Shown: positions 7,359-14,840 of the stretch, in pieces
Layout: the number at the start of each line of letters is the position of its first letter
Position numbering within the stretch: the first letter of the stretch is position 1
Source of the DNA: CAZLAJ01 sp964644605
Lineage (GTDB): Bacteria > Patescibacteriota > Microgenomatia > UBA1406 > GWC2-37-13
Length of the DNA stretch: 16,831 bases
Reading direction: 5' to 3'
NCBI GenBank assembly: GCA_964644605.1
Contig: CAZXWS010000063.1
Span: 1 to 16,831, forward strand
Notes under the pieces: generated by a model
What the model saw: the letters and a program-made list of their open reading frames with translations, nothing else
The model's database searches: none
What the model was told of the DNA's origin: nothing
Program-made: the position numbers and the translations under genes

Positions 7359-9341
7359 TTTAATCTGGCCAATACGTTCTAGTACATCATTCTTCTTCTT
7401 TTCATCGGTATAGCAATTATTCGCGACTGAAGCAAGCTGTTCAAAATATAAGGGATCGTTTTTTTTCTTTAGTGCTATATCCACAGACTTTACTGCGCTA
7501 TCACAGTCTTTCAGCGTTGCATAATAAAGTGACAACAGATAATAATAATCATTATCATTTTGATTTAAATCATGAGCAATTTCCAAATGGTACCGCGCTT
7601 CAAGCAATTTCTCATTTTGAATCAGAAAATAAGCAGTATTAATATGAGCGGTGGCATAATTTCTTAGAACTTCTGTTAAATAAAGATTTTTTTGTTTATA
7701 TGGATTTTTTTTAAATTCTACATCTAGGTTTTTATTTTTATAGGAAGACCATACCTGAGTAAGCTTTTTATATTGGTTTTCTTTTGATTGATCCTGTAAT
7801 CGTACATACTTAAAAAGAAGGCCCTCGCTCTGCCATGTATGTTCTTTATCGAGGATATCAAATTTATTATTGCTATAAATGCTAAATTTATTTTCATTTA
7901 ACAGAATGAGTTTTTTTAAATTATAATCCGTTGAAGATGTACGTAATAAGGGGTAATTTTTTTTCAGTGTCTCGATATAATAATTGACTGGAAGTTTACT
8001 TGCATGAATAAGTATTTTATCCTGATATTTATTTTTATTGGCATAATATACATATTGGGTATTAAAAAGAACCGTATCACCGCCTAATATTACAATTGAT
8101 TTATTATCCGTTTGGTTAAGAATGTCATATCCTAAGTTCTCTGCGGTACGGTCATTTTTTAATGAGTAGATATAGGGTATATTTTTCGCAAATAACAAAA
8201 ATGGATACAAGAAAAGTACACCAACTAATGCGCCTTGCGCAAATAACTGCACCTGTTTTGTTTTCACATATTTATGCAGTATTGCATAGAGTGTAGTGAT
8301 CGTTATCTCGATACCTGAATATAACACTACTCCTGTCAAAAAATATATTATTAGATAAAACCGTTCCATTGTAGCAAAGTCGAACTGCTCAAACAGTGGA
8401 AAATTTGCGTAAAAAACAAAAAAAGGACCATACAAGAAAATCACTAAAAAATACGACAATATAAGTGTTCGTTCTGAATTAAGCCTTCGAAGATATACTA
8501 AATTTCCGATTACTATCCATATAAAACCGATTATAGAAAAATCAACTGATGTAAAAATAGTTAAATTTTTTAGTTGAAGTAATCTGTGTAAATAATTTTG
8601 CGATATAAATCCACCTGCCTGGAATGTCCCATATCCTTGTCTTAAGAATACATAAAAAAATCCTGATAGTGTATTCATCGCTCCCCAGGAAACTTCTGGA
8701 TATTTATAGCTTACTATGACAGTATAAAGATATGGAGCAAGACCTAGTAAAAAAAGAACCATAGAAATAAAAATAGATTGAGGCTTTCCTACAGATTTAT
8801 TTTTTTTACTAAATATTAATAGAGCGACACTAGGCAGTATTAAGAGAAATGTATGGTGGTGGCTAAATCCTAAGCCTATCAATAAGGCAGTTAAAAATAC
8901 ATATCGTACATTCTCTGTTTTATAAAAACGGAGCGCTGACAAATATAACCCTAACACGATCGGTATGTTGAGAGCAAAAGCTTCTGGTACTACTGCATAT
9001 AACCATATTAAATAATTAAATCCAATTGCCCATATTGTAATTAAGACAGCTGCTTTATTCAGCCGGTTCCCAAAAAATTCCTCAAGAATTTTGTAGAGTA
9101 ATACAAGTCCAAGTACTGTAGAAATAATAGAAACAACAGTTACTTTACCAGCGAGAGTTAAGGGTACAGGCAAATAACTGGTCATTATCCCCATAAGAAT
9201 ATATAACGGATAGCCTGGTGGATGTGCCACTCCTCGCGTAAGTATCGCGGAAATAAAATCACCGGCATCGCCTCCATAAATTGTATTCGAGAGAGTAAGT
9301 ATATAGGTAATTAGTGGCAATAATGCGGTCAAAACAAACAT
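7326..9341 (-). CDS. DUF2723 membrane protein (GT-C-type, TMEM260-like) with C-terminal TPR region
   Basis: This 671-residue protein starts with a hydrophobic helix, then TIYGGDAGDFISAI (20-33) and GVAHPPGYPLY (37-47). These acidic and HPPGYP motifs in the first extracytoplasmic loop are diagnostic of DUF2723 (PF11028). About ten more hydrophobic segments follow to ~residue 390, then a soluble region and a helical C-terminus (~560-671) that reads as TPR-like (INTAYFLIQNEKLLEARYHL, then YYLLSLYYATLKDCDSAVKS). Human TMEM260, which shares DUF2723, is a protein O-mannosyltransferase; bacterial members are mostly uncharacterised. A protein- or lipid-directed glycosyltransferase is the best inference. 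The start is fixed by an extended -10 box seven bases upstream. The last 33 bp overlap the convergent YfhO-type gene. Confidence 0.82.
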   Translation of the reverse strand: MFVLTALLPLITYILTLSNTIYGGDAGDFISAILTRGVAHPPGYPLYILMGIMTSYLPVPLTLAGKVTVVSIISTVLGLVLLYKILEEFFGNRLNKAAVLITIWAIGFNYLIWLYAVVPEAFALNIPIVLGLYLSALRFYKTENVRYVFLTALLIGLGFSHHHTFLLILPSVALLIFSKKNKSVGKPQSIFISMVLFLLGLAPYLYTVIVSYKYPEVSWGAMNTLSGFFYVFLRQGYGTFQAGGFISQNYLHRLLQLKNLTIFTSVDFSIIGFIWIVIGNLVYLRRLNSERTLILSYFLVIFLYGPFFVFYANFPLFEQFDFATMERFYLIIYFLTGVVLYSGIEITITTLYAILHKYVKTKQVQLFAQGALVGVLFLYPFLLFAKNIPYIYSLKNDRTAENLGYDILNQTDNKSIVILGGDTVLFNTQYVYYANKNKYQDKILIHASKLPVNYYIETLKKNYPLLRTSSTDYNLKKLILLNENKFSIYSNNKFDILDKEHTWQSEGLLFKYVRLQDQSKENQYKKLTQVWSSYKNKNLDVEFKKNPYKQKNLYLTEVLRNYATAHINTAYFLIQNEKLLEARYHLEIAHDLNQNDNDYYYLLSLYYATLKDCDSAVKSVDIALKKKNDPLYFEQLASVANNCYTDEKKKNDVLERIGQIKLKKQIPLQTF

Positions 9342-9348
9342 TGCAAAA

Positions 9349-9357
9349 ATTATAGCA
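9349..9357 (-). promoter_or_regulatory. Extended -10 promoter for the DUF2723 gene
   Basis: TGC-TATAAT (9357-9349) ends seven bases before the ATG at 9341, so RNA would begin at or next to the start codon. The -35 is weak, as is usual for extended -10 promoters. It lies in the 65-bp gap after the pilin gene. Confidence 0.6.
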
Positions 9358-9406
9358 GGAATTATTCAAAACATATACAATACGCAGTTGATTTGATATT
9401 TACCGC

Positions 9407-9916
9407 TTATCTAAAACAGACGTAGCATGAGGTGGAGGTTGCATTAGGACAGGCTGATGGATCAGTTCCTATGCCTTCTGGATCTGTATAGATAGTATTT
9501 TTGTCATTGCGGAACGACTTTGACTCTGGATTAAAGCAGACAACAACGCTTTCTGTACTTGGAACTGTTACTCTAATTCTACTTAAGTTTGATGATCCCC
9601 CTGCAAGATTATAAAAGTCTGTTTTTAGCTCTCCAGCTTGAGCCATAGATGTAATTTCTGCACCAAAAGTATCTAAGCCAGCGGCAGATGAGTTCGCCGT
9701 ACCGAGGCTTCCTGGAAATTTACCTGCATTCGCATAATAACGTATCATTGCATTGAAAAATTCTGCTGCTGTATTTCGAGTTGCGGTATCTCTTCCCTTT
9801 TTAAGTTGCTCAAATGGGTCTACTGCTGCAAGAAGTCCGACAGCAAGGGCGCCTAACAGAGCTATAACGATAAGTAACTCGATGAGTGTAAAACCTTTTT
9901 TTGTTAAGTTTTTCAT
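9407..9916 (-). CDS. Type IV prepilin, probable major pilin
   Basis: The frame is open to an ATG at 9961, but I choose the ATG at 9916 (169 residues, MKNLTKKG leader). A consensus promoter lies between the two ATGs with its -10 nine bases before 9916, and the short leader is typical. The cleavage site KKG|FTLIEL has Gly at -1 and Glu at +5. The mature helix runs into AAVDPFEQLKKGRDTATRNTAAEF, a layout I associate with the main structural pilins of CPR bacteria. The C-terminus has four cysteines, ending in SACPNATSTSCYVCFR, probably disulfide-bonded outside the cell. The position next to pilC and the strongest promoter in the locus support a major-pilin role, which is inference. Proline and Ser/Thr-rich segments could carry O-glycans. 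Confidence 0.9.
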   Translation of the reverse strand: MKNLTKKGFTLIELLIVIALLGALAVGLLAAVDPFEQLKKGRDTATRNTAAEFFNAMIRYYANAGKFPGSLGTANSSAAGLDTFGAEITSMAQAGELKTDFYNLAGGSSNLSRIRVTVPSTESVVVCFNPESKSFRNDKNTIYTDPEGIGTDPSACPNATSTSCYVCFR

Positions 9917-9925
9917 ATGTTTTTT

Positions 9926-9955
9926 AATATAGTCTAAACTTTTATTACTTGTCAA
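9926..9955 (-). promoter_or_regulatory. Strong promoter for the major pilin
   Basis: TTGACA (9955-9950), 18-nt spacer, TATATT (9931-9926), nine bases, then ATG at 9916. This is the best -35/-10 pair among the protein genes here and places the RNA start within two or three bases of the ATG. It argues against the longer frame starting at 9961. Confidence 0.72.
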
Positions 9956-9963
9956 GAGCATTT

Positions 9964-11166
9964 TTATTGAAATGAGTTCGTCAGGTTATATATTGGGGTA
10001 ATAACTGACATAACAAGGAAACCTACACCAAGTCCTAACACAATTAAAATTGTGGGCTCAATAAGCGTTGTCATCGCCTTAATTGCCATTTCAGATTCTA
10101 GCTCGAAATAGCGTGAAATTCTTCCCAACGTTTCATCTAAATGGCCAGTTTGCTCTCCTACTATAACCATTTGTACTAAAATGGGGGGGAATACTCCTTC
10201 TTGATTCATTGCCGTACCTAATGATACACCTTTTTCTACTTGTTTATAAATACGTTTAAAGGAATTTTTAAATATCATGTTGTCTGTTGTATCAATAATT
10301 ATGCTAAGTCCGTCCATAATGGATACACCAGCACCAATAAGAATGGCAAGTGTTCTTGTTGAATCGACTAAATCGCTTATACGCACAACGCGACTAATTA
10401 TGGGAATTTTTAAAATTAACTCATCATACATAGTTTTCCCTTTTTCAGTCTTTAAAAATCTTCTAAAAAGCATCACGCCGCCGATGACACCACCAACAAT
10501 AATAGGCCAAAATTTACTCGAAAAAGATGATATTGCTATTAATATTTGAGTAGAAAGAGGCAAACTAACATTAAAATCCTTATATAGATTGAGCAAACGT
10601 GGTACTACAAACGTTACCATAATAAACATCACTGATATCATGCCGACGATTACGATTACAGGATATATCAACGCTCCTTTTAATTTACCCCTAAATTCTC
10701 GCTGCTTCTCTAGGTTGTCTGCAAGCCTGATAAGAATATCATTTAATTTTCCTGATGCTTCACCCGACTTTACCAGTGCAATGTACAAATTTGAGAAGTG
10801 TTGTGGATATCGCTGTAATGCTGATGAAAATGTATTTCCCGCCTTTATTTCTTTATCTATGTCACTAATAATTTTATAGAGCGATTGTTTTTTAATTTGT
10901 TGTTTTAAAATATCAAAACAGTCTATAAGAGTAAGTCCAGCATTGAGCATGATTGCCAGCTGACGCGTAAAATCGACAATGTCATTGAAACTAACACGAT
11001 CTAAAACAGAAGAGACTACTGGAACCGCAACATTTGCTGAAGCCTTGACCTCAATCGGGAGAAATCCATTATTTTTAAGAAAGTACACTACAGACTCCAC
11101 ACTTTGTGCTTCAATCTGTTTTGATACAATCTTGCCGTCCTTTAGTGCTTTATATTGGTAAAACAT
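9964..11166 (-). CDS. pilC: Type IV pilus inner-membrane platform protein PilC (GspF family)
   Basis: At 400 residues this is the usual PilC/GspF length. Two T2SSF repeats are visible: FNDIVDFTRQLAIMLNAGLTLIDCFDIL (60-87) and DLVDSTRTLAILIGAGVSIMDGLSII (265-290). Each is followed by the characteristic late motif, KSGEASGKL (133-141) and VGEQTGHLDETL (336-347). Three membrane helices are predicted at ~164-188, 213-236 and 367-393. PilC sits in the cytoplasmic membrane, couples the PilB and PilT motors to the growing pilus and is turned by them. It lies downstream of pilT, separated by an 80-bp gap filled by a heptamer array, with no clear promoter, so it may be co-transcribed with pilT. An AGGA occurs only two bases from the ATG, too close for a normal Shine-Dalgarno. 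Confidence 0.95.
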   Translation of the reverse strand: MFYQYKALKDGKIVSKQIEAQSVESVVYFLKNNGFLPIEVKASANVAVPVVSSVLDRVSFNDIVDFTRQLAIMLNAGLTLIDCFDILKQQIKKQSLYKIISDIDKEIKAGNTFSSALQRYPQHFSNLYIALVKSGEASGKLNDILIRLADNLEKQREFRGKLKGALIYPVIVIVGMISVMFIMVTFVVPRLLNLYKDFNVSLPLSTQILIAISSFSSKFWPIIVGGVIGGVMLFRRFLKTEKGKTMYDELILKIPIISRVVRISDLVDSTRTLAILIGAGVSIMDGLSIIIDTTDNMIFKNSFKRIYKQVEKGVSLGTAMNQEGVFPPILVQMVIVGEQTGHLDETLGRISRYFELESEMAIKAMTTLIEPTILIVLGLGVGFLVMSVITPIYNLTNSFQ

Positions 11167-11170
11167 TTCC

Positions 11171-11240
11171 TAAAGATTTATGAATAAAGATTTAAGATTT
11201 AAGCGAAATTCTTAAATCATAAATCCTAAATCGTAAATCA
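11171..11240. repeat. Heptamer-periodic array B (pilT-pilC gap)
   Basis: Ten in-phase 7-nt units fill the gap. The left half uses TTAAGAT/TAAAGAT-type units, and the right half has four near-identical units TAAATCA, TAAATCC, TAAATCG, TAAATCA (11213-11240). The halves are partly complementary: GATTTAAG at 11196-11203 pairs with CTTAAATC at 11211-11218 around a 7-nt loop, so the RNA could fold into a hairpin between pilT and pilC. Confidence 0.7.
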
Positions 11241-11246
11241 ACAAAA

Positions 11247-12299
11247 TTATGGTAGAAATCTTTTTAACTCACTAGGTCTTAACGCGTATTCATAAGCAAC
11301 ATCACGTGTGATTAAACCTTTTTCAAACAAATTAGTTAGATACTTTTCAAACAGATACATACCATCTGCTTCACCAGTTTCCATAATATTGGTAAGCAAA
11401 TGAGTACGAGACTCACGGATAGAAGAAGCAACAGCTGGAACATTGAAAAGCACTTCAAGTGCAGGTATTCTTCCCGTATTTTCTAAATTGGGTAAAAGTC
11501 GTTGCGCCACAACTGCTTTGAGTACGCTTGACAGCTGCATACGGACCTGGTTTTGTTGAACCGATGGAAAAACATCGATAATACGGTCAATTGTTTCAGG
11601 TGCGGAAGCAGTATGCAGCGTGGAAAACACTAAATGACCTGTCTCTGCAATAGTCAGTGCCATTTGAATTGTTTCGTAGTCGCGCATTTCGCCAATTAGT
11701 ACAACATCTGGATCTTCCCGTAGTACAGATTTGAGCGCTACTGTCCATGAGTGAGTATCTTGGTGAAGCTCACGCTGTGATACTATCGATCTTCCTTGAG
11801 CGTATACATACTCTATGGGGTCTTCGATTGTAATAATGTGTTTACTGTACTTTTGGTTGATTTCATTAATTACAGATGCAAGAGTGGTGGACTTTCCTTC
11901 GCCAGTTGGACCAGTAATTAAGACAAGACCTTGATGATAAGTCGCAAAATTATGGAAAAAGAGTGGCAAACTGAGTTCTTCAATAGTTCGAATGCCCGTT
12001 CCAATTAAGCGAAATGCAGCGGCGTATGTATTTTTGCTAAAGTAGGCATTTACGCGAAAACGATTTCCTTCAAATTCATAACTAAAATCAAGTTCTTTAT
12101 TAGCAAAAAGATTATCTTTTTGTTCTTCACTTAGTATCATAATGAGTGCATCTTTGATATCATCAGAAGTAAGTACTGAAAAGTTTCTCTCTGGATAGAG
12201 TTCATTATTTATTCTGAGAGTCGGCATATAATTTGCCACTAAGTGAATATCAGAAGCTCCTCGTTCAATAGCGTTTTTAAATAACTGTTGTATGTTCAT
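11247..12299 (-). CDS. pilT: Type IV pilus retraction ATPase PilT
   Basis: At 350 residues this is typical for PilT. The N-terminal PAS-like region begins with the family signature RGASDIHL (13-20). The RecA-like domain has Walker A GPTGEGKST (130-138), Asp box IEDPIE (158-163), Walker B VVLIGEMRD (199-207) and His box HLVFSTLHT (222-230). There is no zinc tetracysteine, which separates it from PilB. PilT is a hexameric ATPase that depolymerises pili from the cytoplasmic face of PilC, powering twitching, adhesion and DNA uptake. A promoter fits exactly in the 38-bp gap after pilB, placing RNA start at the ATG. It is followed by pilC on the same strand. All catalytic motifs look intact, so retraction is probably active. 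Confidence 0.96.
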   Translation of the reverse strand: MNIQQLFKNAIERGASDIHLVANYMPTLRINNELYPERNFSVLTSDDIKDALIMILSEEQKDNLFANKELDFSYEFEGNRFRVNAYFSKNTYAAAFRLIGTGIRTIEELSLPLFFHNFATYHQGLVLITGPTGEGKSTTLASVINEINQKYSKHIITIEDPIEYVYAQGRSIVSQRELHQDTHSWTVALKSVLREDPDVVLIGEMRDYETIQMALTIAETGHLVFSTLHTASAPETIDRIIDVFPSVQQNQVRMQLSSVLKAVVAQRLLPNLENTGRIPALEVLFNVPAVASSIRESRTHLLTNIMETGEADGMYLFEKYLTNLFEKGLITRDVAYEYALRPSELKRFLP

Positions 12300-12305
12300 A
12301 GTTAC

Positions 12306-12334
12306 AATATACGGAAAGAATTTACAATTTACAA
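12306..12334 (-). promoter_or_regulatory. pilT promoter in the pilB-pilT gap
   Basis: TTGTAA (12334-12329), 17-nt spacer, TATATT (12311-12306), six bases, ATG at 12299. The spacer and -35 overlap a short heptamer run (AATTTAC twice, then AATTCTT, 12319-12339), so the repeat supplies promoter sequence here. It implies leaderless pilT mRNA independent of pilB. Confidence 0.55.
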
Positions 12335-12337
12335 TTC

Positions 12338-14047
12338 TTACACTTCTGCCACTCTCAAAATTTCCTCAATAGTTGTGATCCCTTCAAGTACTTTTAAGTA
12401 TCCATCCTGTTTCATTGTAATGAGACCTTCAGAACGTGCTTGGTCCTGTATATCTTTTGCAGACGCTTGTTTTAAAATCATTTTATTTATTGCATTCGAA
12501 ATTTTAAGCACCTCAAAAATAGCAATTCTTCCGATATATCCTGATCCATTACACTCATTACACCCCTGTCCCTTTGCTAGCTGCATTGATTGTCCTTCAC
12601 CATAAGGACGCGGAAGTAAATCACCAAGCACTGTTTTAATATCGTTTTGTATTTCTTCTGGTGGCGCGTAGGTGACTTTACAATATGTGCAGACTTTACG
12701 GACTATACGCTGAGCAAGTGAAGCACTTAAAATCGATGCTATAAGAAAGGGTTCGCCGCCGAGATCTATCAATCGTGGTATAGCTGTTGCAGCATCATTG
12801 GTATGAAGGGTTGAAAATACCAGATGTCCTGTTAAAGCCGCCTGAATAGCTAGTTGGGTAGTTTCTGTATCACGGATTTCACCCACAAGTATTATATTTG
12901 GATCTTGTCGTAAAAATGAGCGTAAACCGTTGGCAAATGTCAAACCTGCTTGGGGATTGATTTGTACCTGATTAATGCCAGGTAATTGGTACTCAACTGG
13001 ATCTTTAAGTGTCACAATGTTGACTCCTGGCTTATTTAATTTTTCTAAGACTGAGTAGAGCGTAGTTGTCTTACCTGAACCGGTCGGGCCGGTAACAAGA
13101 ACAATACCATAAGGTTTATTTATAGCCTCTTCGAGATCTTTAAATTGCGTTCCTCGTAACCCTAAATCAGTTAATGTCGGCAATCCACCTGTTTTCTTTA
13201 GAAGACGCATCACTATTTTCTCTCCGTGCACGGTAGGTAAACTTGATACGCGCAAATCTACTTCCTCAATGCCAAGCTTGAAGCTAAACCGACCATCCTG
13301 CGGTATTCTTTTTTCATCTATTTTCATTTGAGATAGAATTTTGATACGTGAAATAAGCGAATCGTGGATACTTTTTGGTAGTGACAGTTTTTCCTGAAGG
13401 ATGCCATCTATTCTATAACGTACCCGAGTTTTATTCTCCAATGCTTCTATATGGACATCTGATGCACGACTACGTACTGCGAACTCAAGAATAGTATTAA
13501 CTATTTTTGCTATCGGGGCTTCCTTTATTACAGTGTTACTATTTTCCACAACATGCTCTTCACGTGTCTTTACCTCTTGGAGTGCTTCCTTCACTTCGGG
13601 AGTTAAGCTTTGTGAGTAAGCCACATCTATTGCCTTCCTGATATCCTCACTATAACCAATGGAAACATTAATTTTTTTTCCTGTCTTTTTTTCTAAAAAA
13701 TCAAATAGTGCAAGATTGAAGGGATCGGCAGTCCCAATAAGAATTGATTCATCGCTTGGATTATAGCTTATAGGTATAACAATATATTTTCTCGCAACTG
13801 ATTCGGAAATCATTCCTAGCGCTTGAGAATCTACAGATATAGCAGCAATGTCGACATACGGTACATTAATTACTTGTGATAGTGCCGCAAGAATATCAAT
13901 TTTTTTAATATCTGTTTCGGTAAAAAGGTATGTATCAATTGGAAGGTTGGATTTCAAGCTCTCCAGCTCATATACATTCGCTTTTTCCTGGTCAATAACT
14001 TTATGTTGTACAAGAATATTTAAAAGGCTTTTTGGGGGTATATTCAT
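12338..14047 (-). CDS. pilB: Type IV pilus assembly ATPase PilB (GspE family)
   Basis: I place the start at 14047 (569 residues) rather than the in-frame ATG at 14053, because the -10 box ends nine bases before 14047 but only three before 14053. Numbered from 14053, an MshEN/T2SSE_N-type domain (~1-150) precedes the ATPase. Motifs are RASDVHIE (196-203), Walker A GPTGSGKTT (322-330), Walker B NIILVGEIRD (386-395) and His box HLVFSTLHTND (410-420). The zinc tetracysteine is C455/C458 and C498/C501. PilB is the cytoplasmic hexamer that drives pilus extension through PilC. One oddity: the Asp box reads LKDPVE (349-354), with Lys where EDP is usual. It heads a pilB-pilT-pilC series and is divergent from the delta'-like gene. 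Confidence 0.95.
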   Translation of the reverse strand: MNIPPKSLLNILVQHKVIDQEKANVYELESLKSNLPIDTYLFTETDIKKIDILAALSQVINVPYVDIAAISVDSQALGMISESVARKYIVIPISYNPSDESILIGTADPFNLALFDFLEKKTGKKINVSIGYSEDIRKAIDVAYSQSLTPEVKEALQEVKTREEHVVENSNTVIKEAPIAKIVNTILEFAVRSRASDVHIEALENKTRVRYRIDGILQEKLSLPKSIHDSLISRIKILSQMKIDEKRIPQDGRFSFKLGIEEVDLRVSSLPTVHGEKIVMRLLKKTGGLPTLTDLGLRGTQFKDLEEAINKPYGIVLVTGPTGSGKTTTLYSVLEKLNKPGVNIVTLKDPVEYQLPGINQVQINPQAGLTFANGLRSFLRQDPNIILVGEIRDTETTQLAIQAALTGHLVFSTLHTNDAATAIPRLIDLGGEPFLIASILSASLAQRIVRKVCTYCKVTYAPPEEIQNDIKTVLGDLLPRPYGEGQSMQLAKGQGCNECNGSGYIGRIAIFEVLKISNAINKMILKQASAKDIQDQARSEGLITMKQDGYLKVLEGITTIEEILRVAEV

Positions 14048-14056
14048 ACTCATTTA

Positions 14057-14085
14057 ACTATAGAAATTATTTTGGTAAAATGCAA
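14057..14085 (-). promoter_or_regulatory. pilB promoter
   Basis: TTGCAT (14085-14080), 17-nt spacer, TATAGT (14062-14057), nine bases, ATG at 14047. It overlaps the divergent promoter of the delta'-like gene, so the two transcription units may compete for polymerase. Confidence 0.5.
14073..14081 (+). promoter_or_regulatory. Extended -10 promoter of the delta'-like gene
   Basis: TGG-TAAAAT (14073-14081) ends six bases before the ATG at 14088. The intervening GCAAGG abuts the ATG and is too close to act as a standard Shine-Dalgarno. Confidence 0.5.
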
Positions 14086-14087
14086 GG

Positions 14088-14726
14088 ATGATTCCCCTCC
14101 TCTTAGTAAGTACTTCAATCGATGCGCAAAAACGGTACATAAGCGAATATTTAGATACACACTCAGCTATACAGCAAAATATAACCGAGATAGAAAAATT
14201 AAGTATGGAGCAAATACGTGAACTTCACAAAGAACTGATATGGACAAAAGATTCACTGAAGGTTTTTGTACTGTACTCTTTTGAGAGTGCATCAGCAGAA
14301 GTTCAAAACTCCCTTTTAAAAACATTAGAAGAAAAAACAGAACACAATCAGTTTATAGTATGTGTCACCAACGAAAATGCTGTACTTCCGACTATATTAT
14401 CGCGAGTTAAAAAAATTTATTTAGAAAAAACTGAAGAGACGGAAAAAATCGATGATGATATTTTATTTTTAAAAAATTTTTCTAAAAACCCTTCTTTGGA
14501 ATATTTGGGAGCTAAAACTGTACTGGTGACAACACAAGAGAGAGCTTCACAATTTTTTGATTCGTGCATACACTTTTATTCAAAACGATTGGAGGATGAT
14601 AAAAATGCTACGTTTATTCTTAAAAAGATACTAGAGACAAAGCAATTTTTATTGAGTAACAACTTAAATCCACAGCTTGCGGTTGATAGCATACTTCTTT
14701 TTATAAGAAAGCAACATAGTTTGTAG
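14088..14726 (+). CDS. DNA polymerase III delta'-like clamp-loader protein, short form
   Basis: This 212-residue protein has a central segment VFVLYSFESASAEVQNSLLKTLEEKTEHNQFIV that matches the AAA+ clamp-loader pattern, where 'A.NaLLKtLEEP' follows a degenerate Walker B strand. LPTILSRVK (100-108) corresponds to the conserved 'LPTI.SRC' motif, here with Val instead of Cys. It lacks a Walker A P-loop, and at 212 residues it is about two thirds of the usual HolB length, so the N-terminal nucleotide-binding part and perhaps the collar domain are reduced. Delta' normally holds the clamp-loader ring together during replication. Whether this is a minimal true delta' or a diverged paralogue cannot be told. 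It lies between the pilB operon and the pseudopilin operon without obvious functional link. TAG stop; a hairpin follows. Confidence 0.72.
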   Translation: MIPLLLVSTSIDAQKRYISEYLDTHSAIQQNITEIEKLSMEQIRELHKELIWTKDSLKVFVLYSFESASAEVQNSLLKTLEEKTEHNQFIVCVTNENAVLPTILSRVKKIYLEKTEETEKIDDDILFLKNFSKNPSLEYLGAKTVLVTTQERASQFFDSCIHFYSKRLEDDKNATFILKKILETKQFLLSNNLNPQLAVDSILLFIRKQHSL

Positions 14727-14735
14727 TTAAAAGTC

Positions 14736-14759
14736 ATAAGTCATATAAGACTTATATGA
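14736..14759 (+). terminator. Possible terminator hairpin after the delta'-like gene
   Basis: Two alternative stems overlap: 14736-14742 with 14749-14755 (7 bp, 6-nt loop), and the near-perfect palindrome 14741-14749 with 14751-14759. A T-run follows only ~15 bases later, so intrinsic termination is uncertain. Two direct AAGTCAT units (14731-14744) are part of the hairpin. Confidence 0.35.
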
Positions 14760-14803
14760 AGGACTGTAAAATCTATTTTTAACTAGTATCAATAATCTTT
14801 CAC

Positions 14804-14832
14804 TTGCATAATAAAATTAGAGGTATTACTAT
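14804..14832 (+). promoter_or_regulatory. Promoter of the four-gene pseudopilin operon
   Basis: TTGCAT (14804-14809), 17-nt spacer, TACTAT (14827-14832), eight bases, ATG at 14841. The -10 matches four of six consensus positions. The spacing to the ATG follows the same pattern as other starts here. Confidence 0.45.
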
Positions 14833-14840
14833 GATATAAA

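Noticed and set aside
10277..11161. Plus-strand reading frames opposite pilC
   Set aside because: They are antisense shadows of a well-supported pilC; composition and lack of family motifs argue against coding.
11161..11166. AGGA before the pilC ATG as a Shine-Dalgarno
   Set aside because: The spacing to the ATG is about two bases, too short for normal pairing-based initiation.
12288..12605. Plus-strand frame of 105 codons opposite the pilB 3' end
   Set aside because: It is an antisense shadow of the PilB zinc-motif region, with no independent support.
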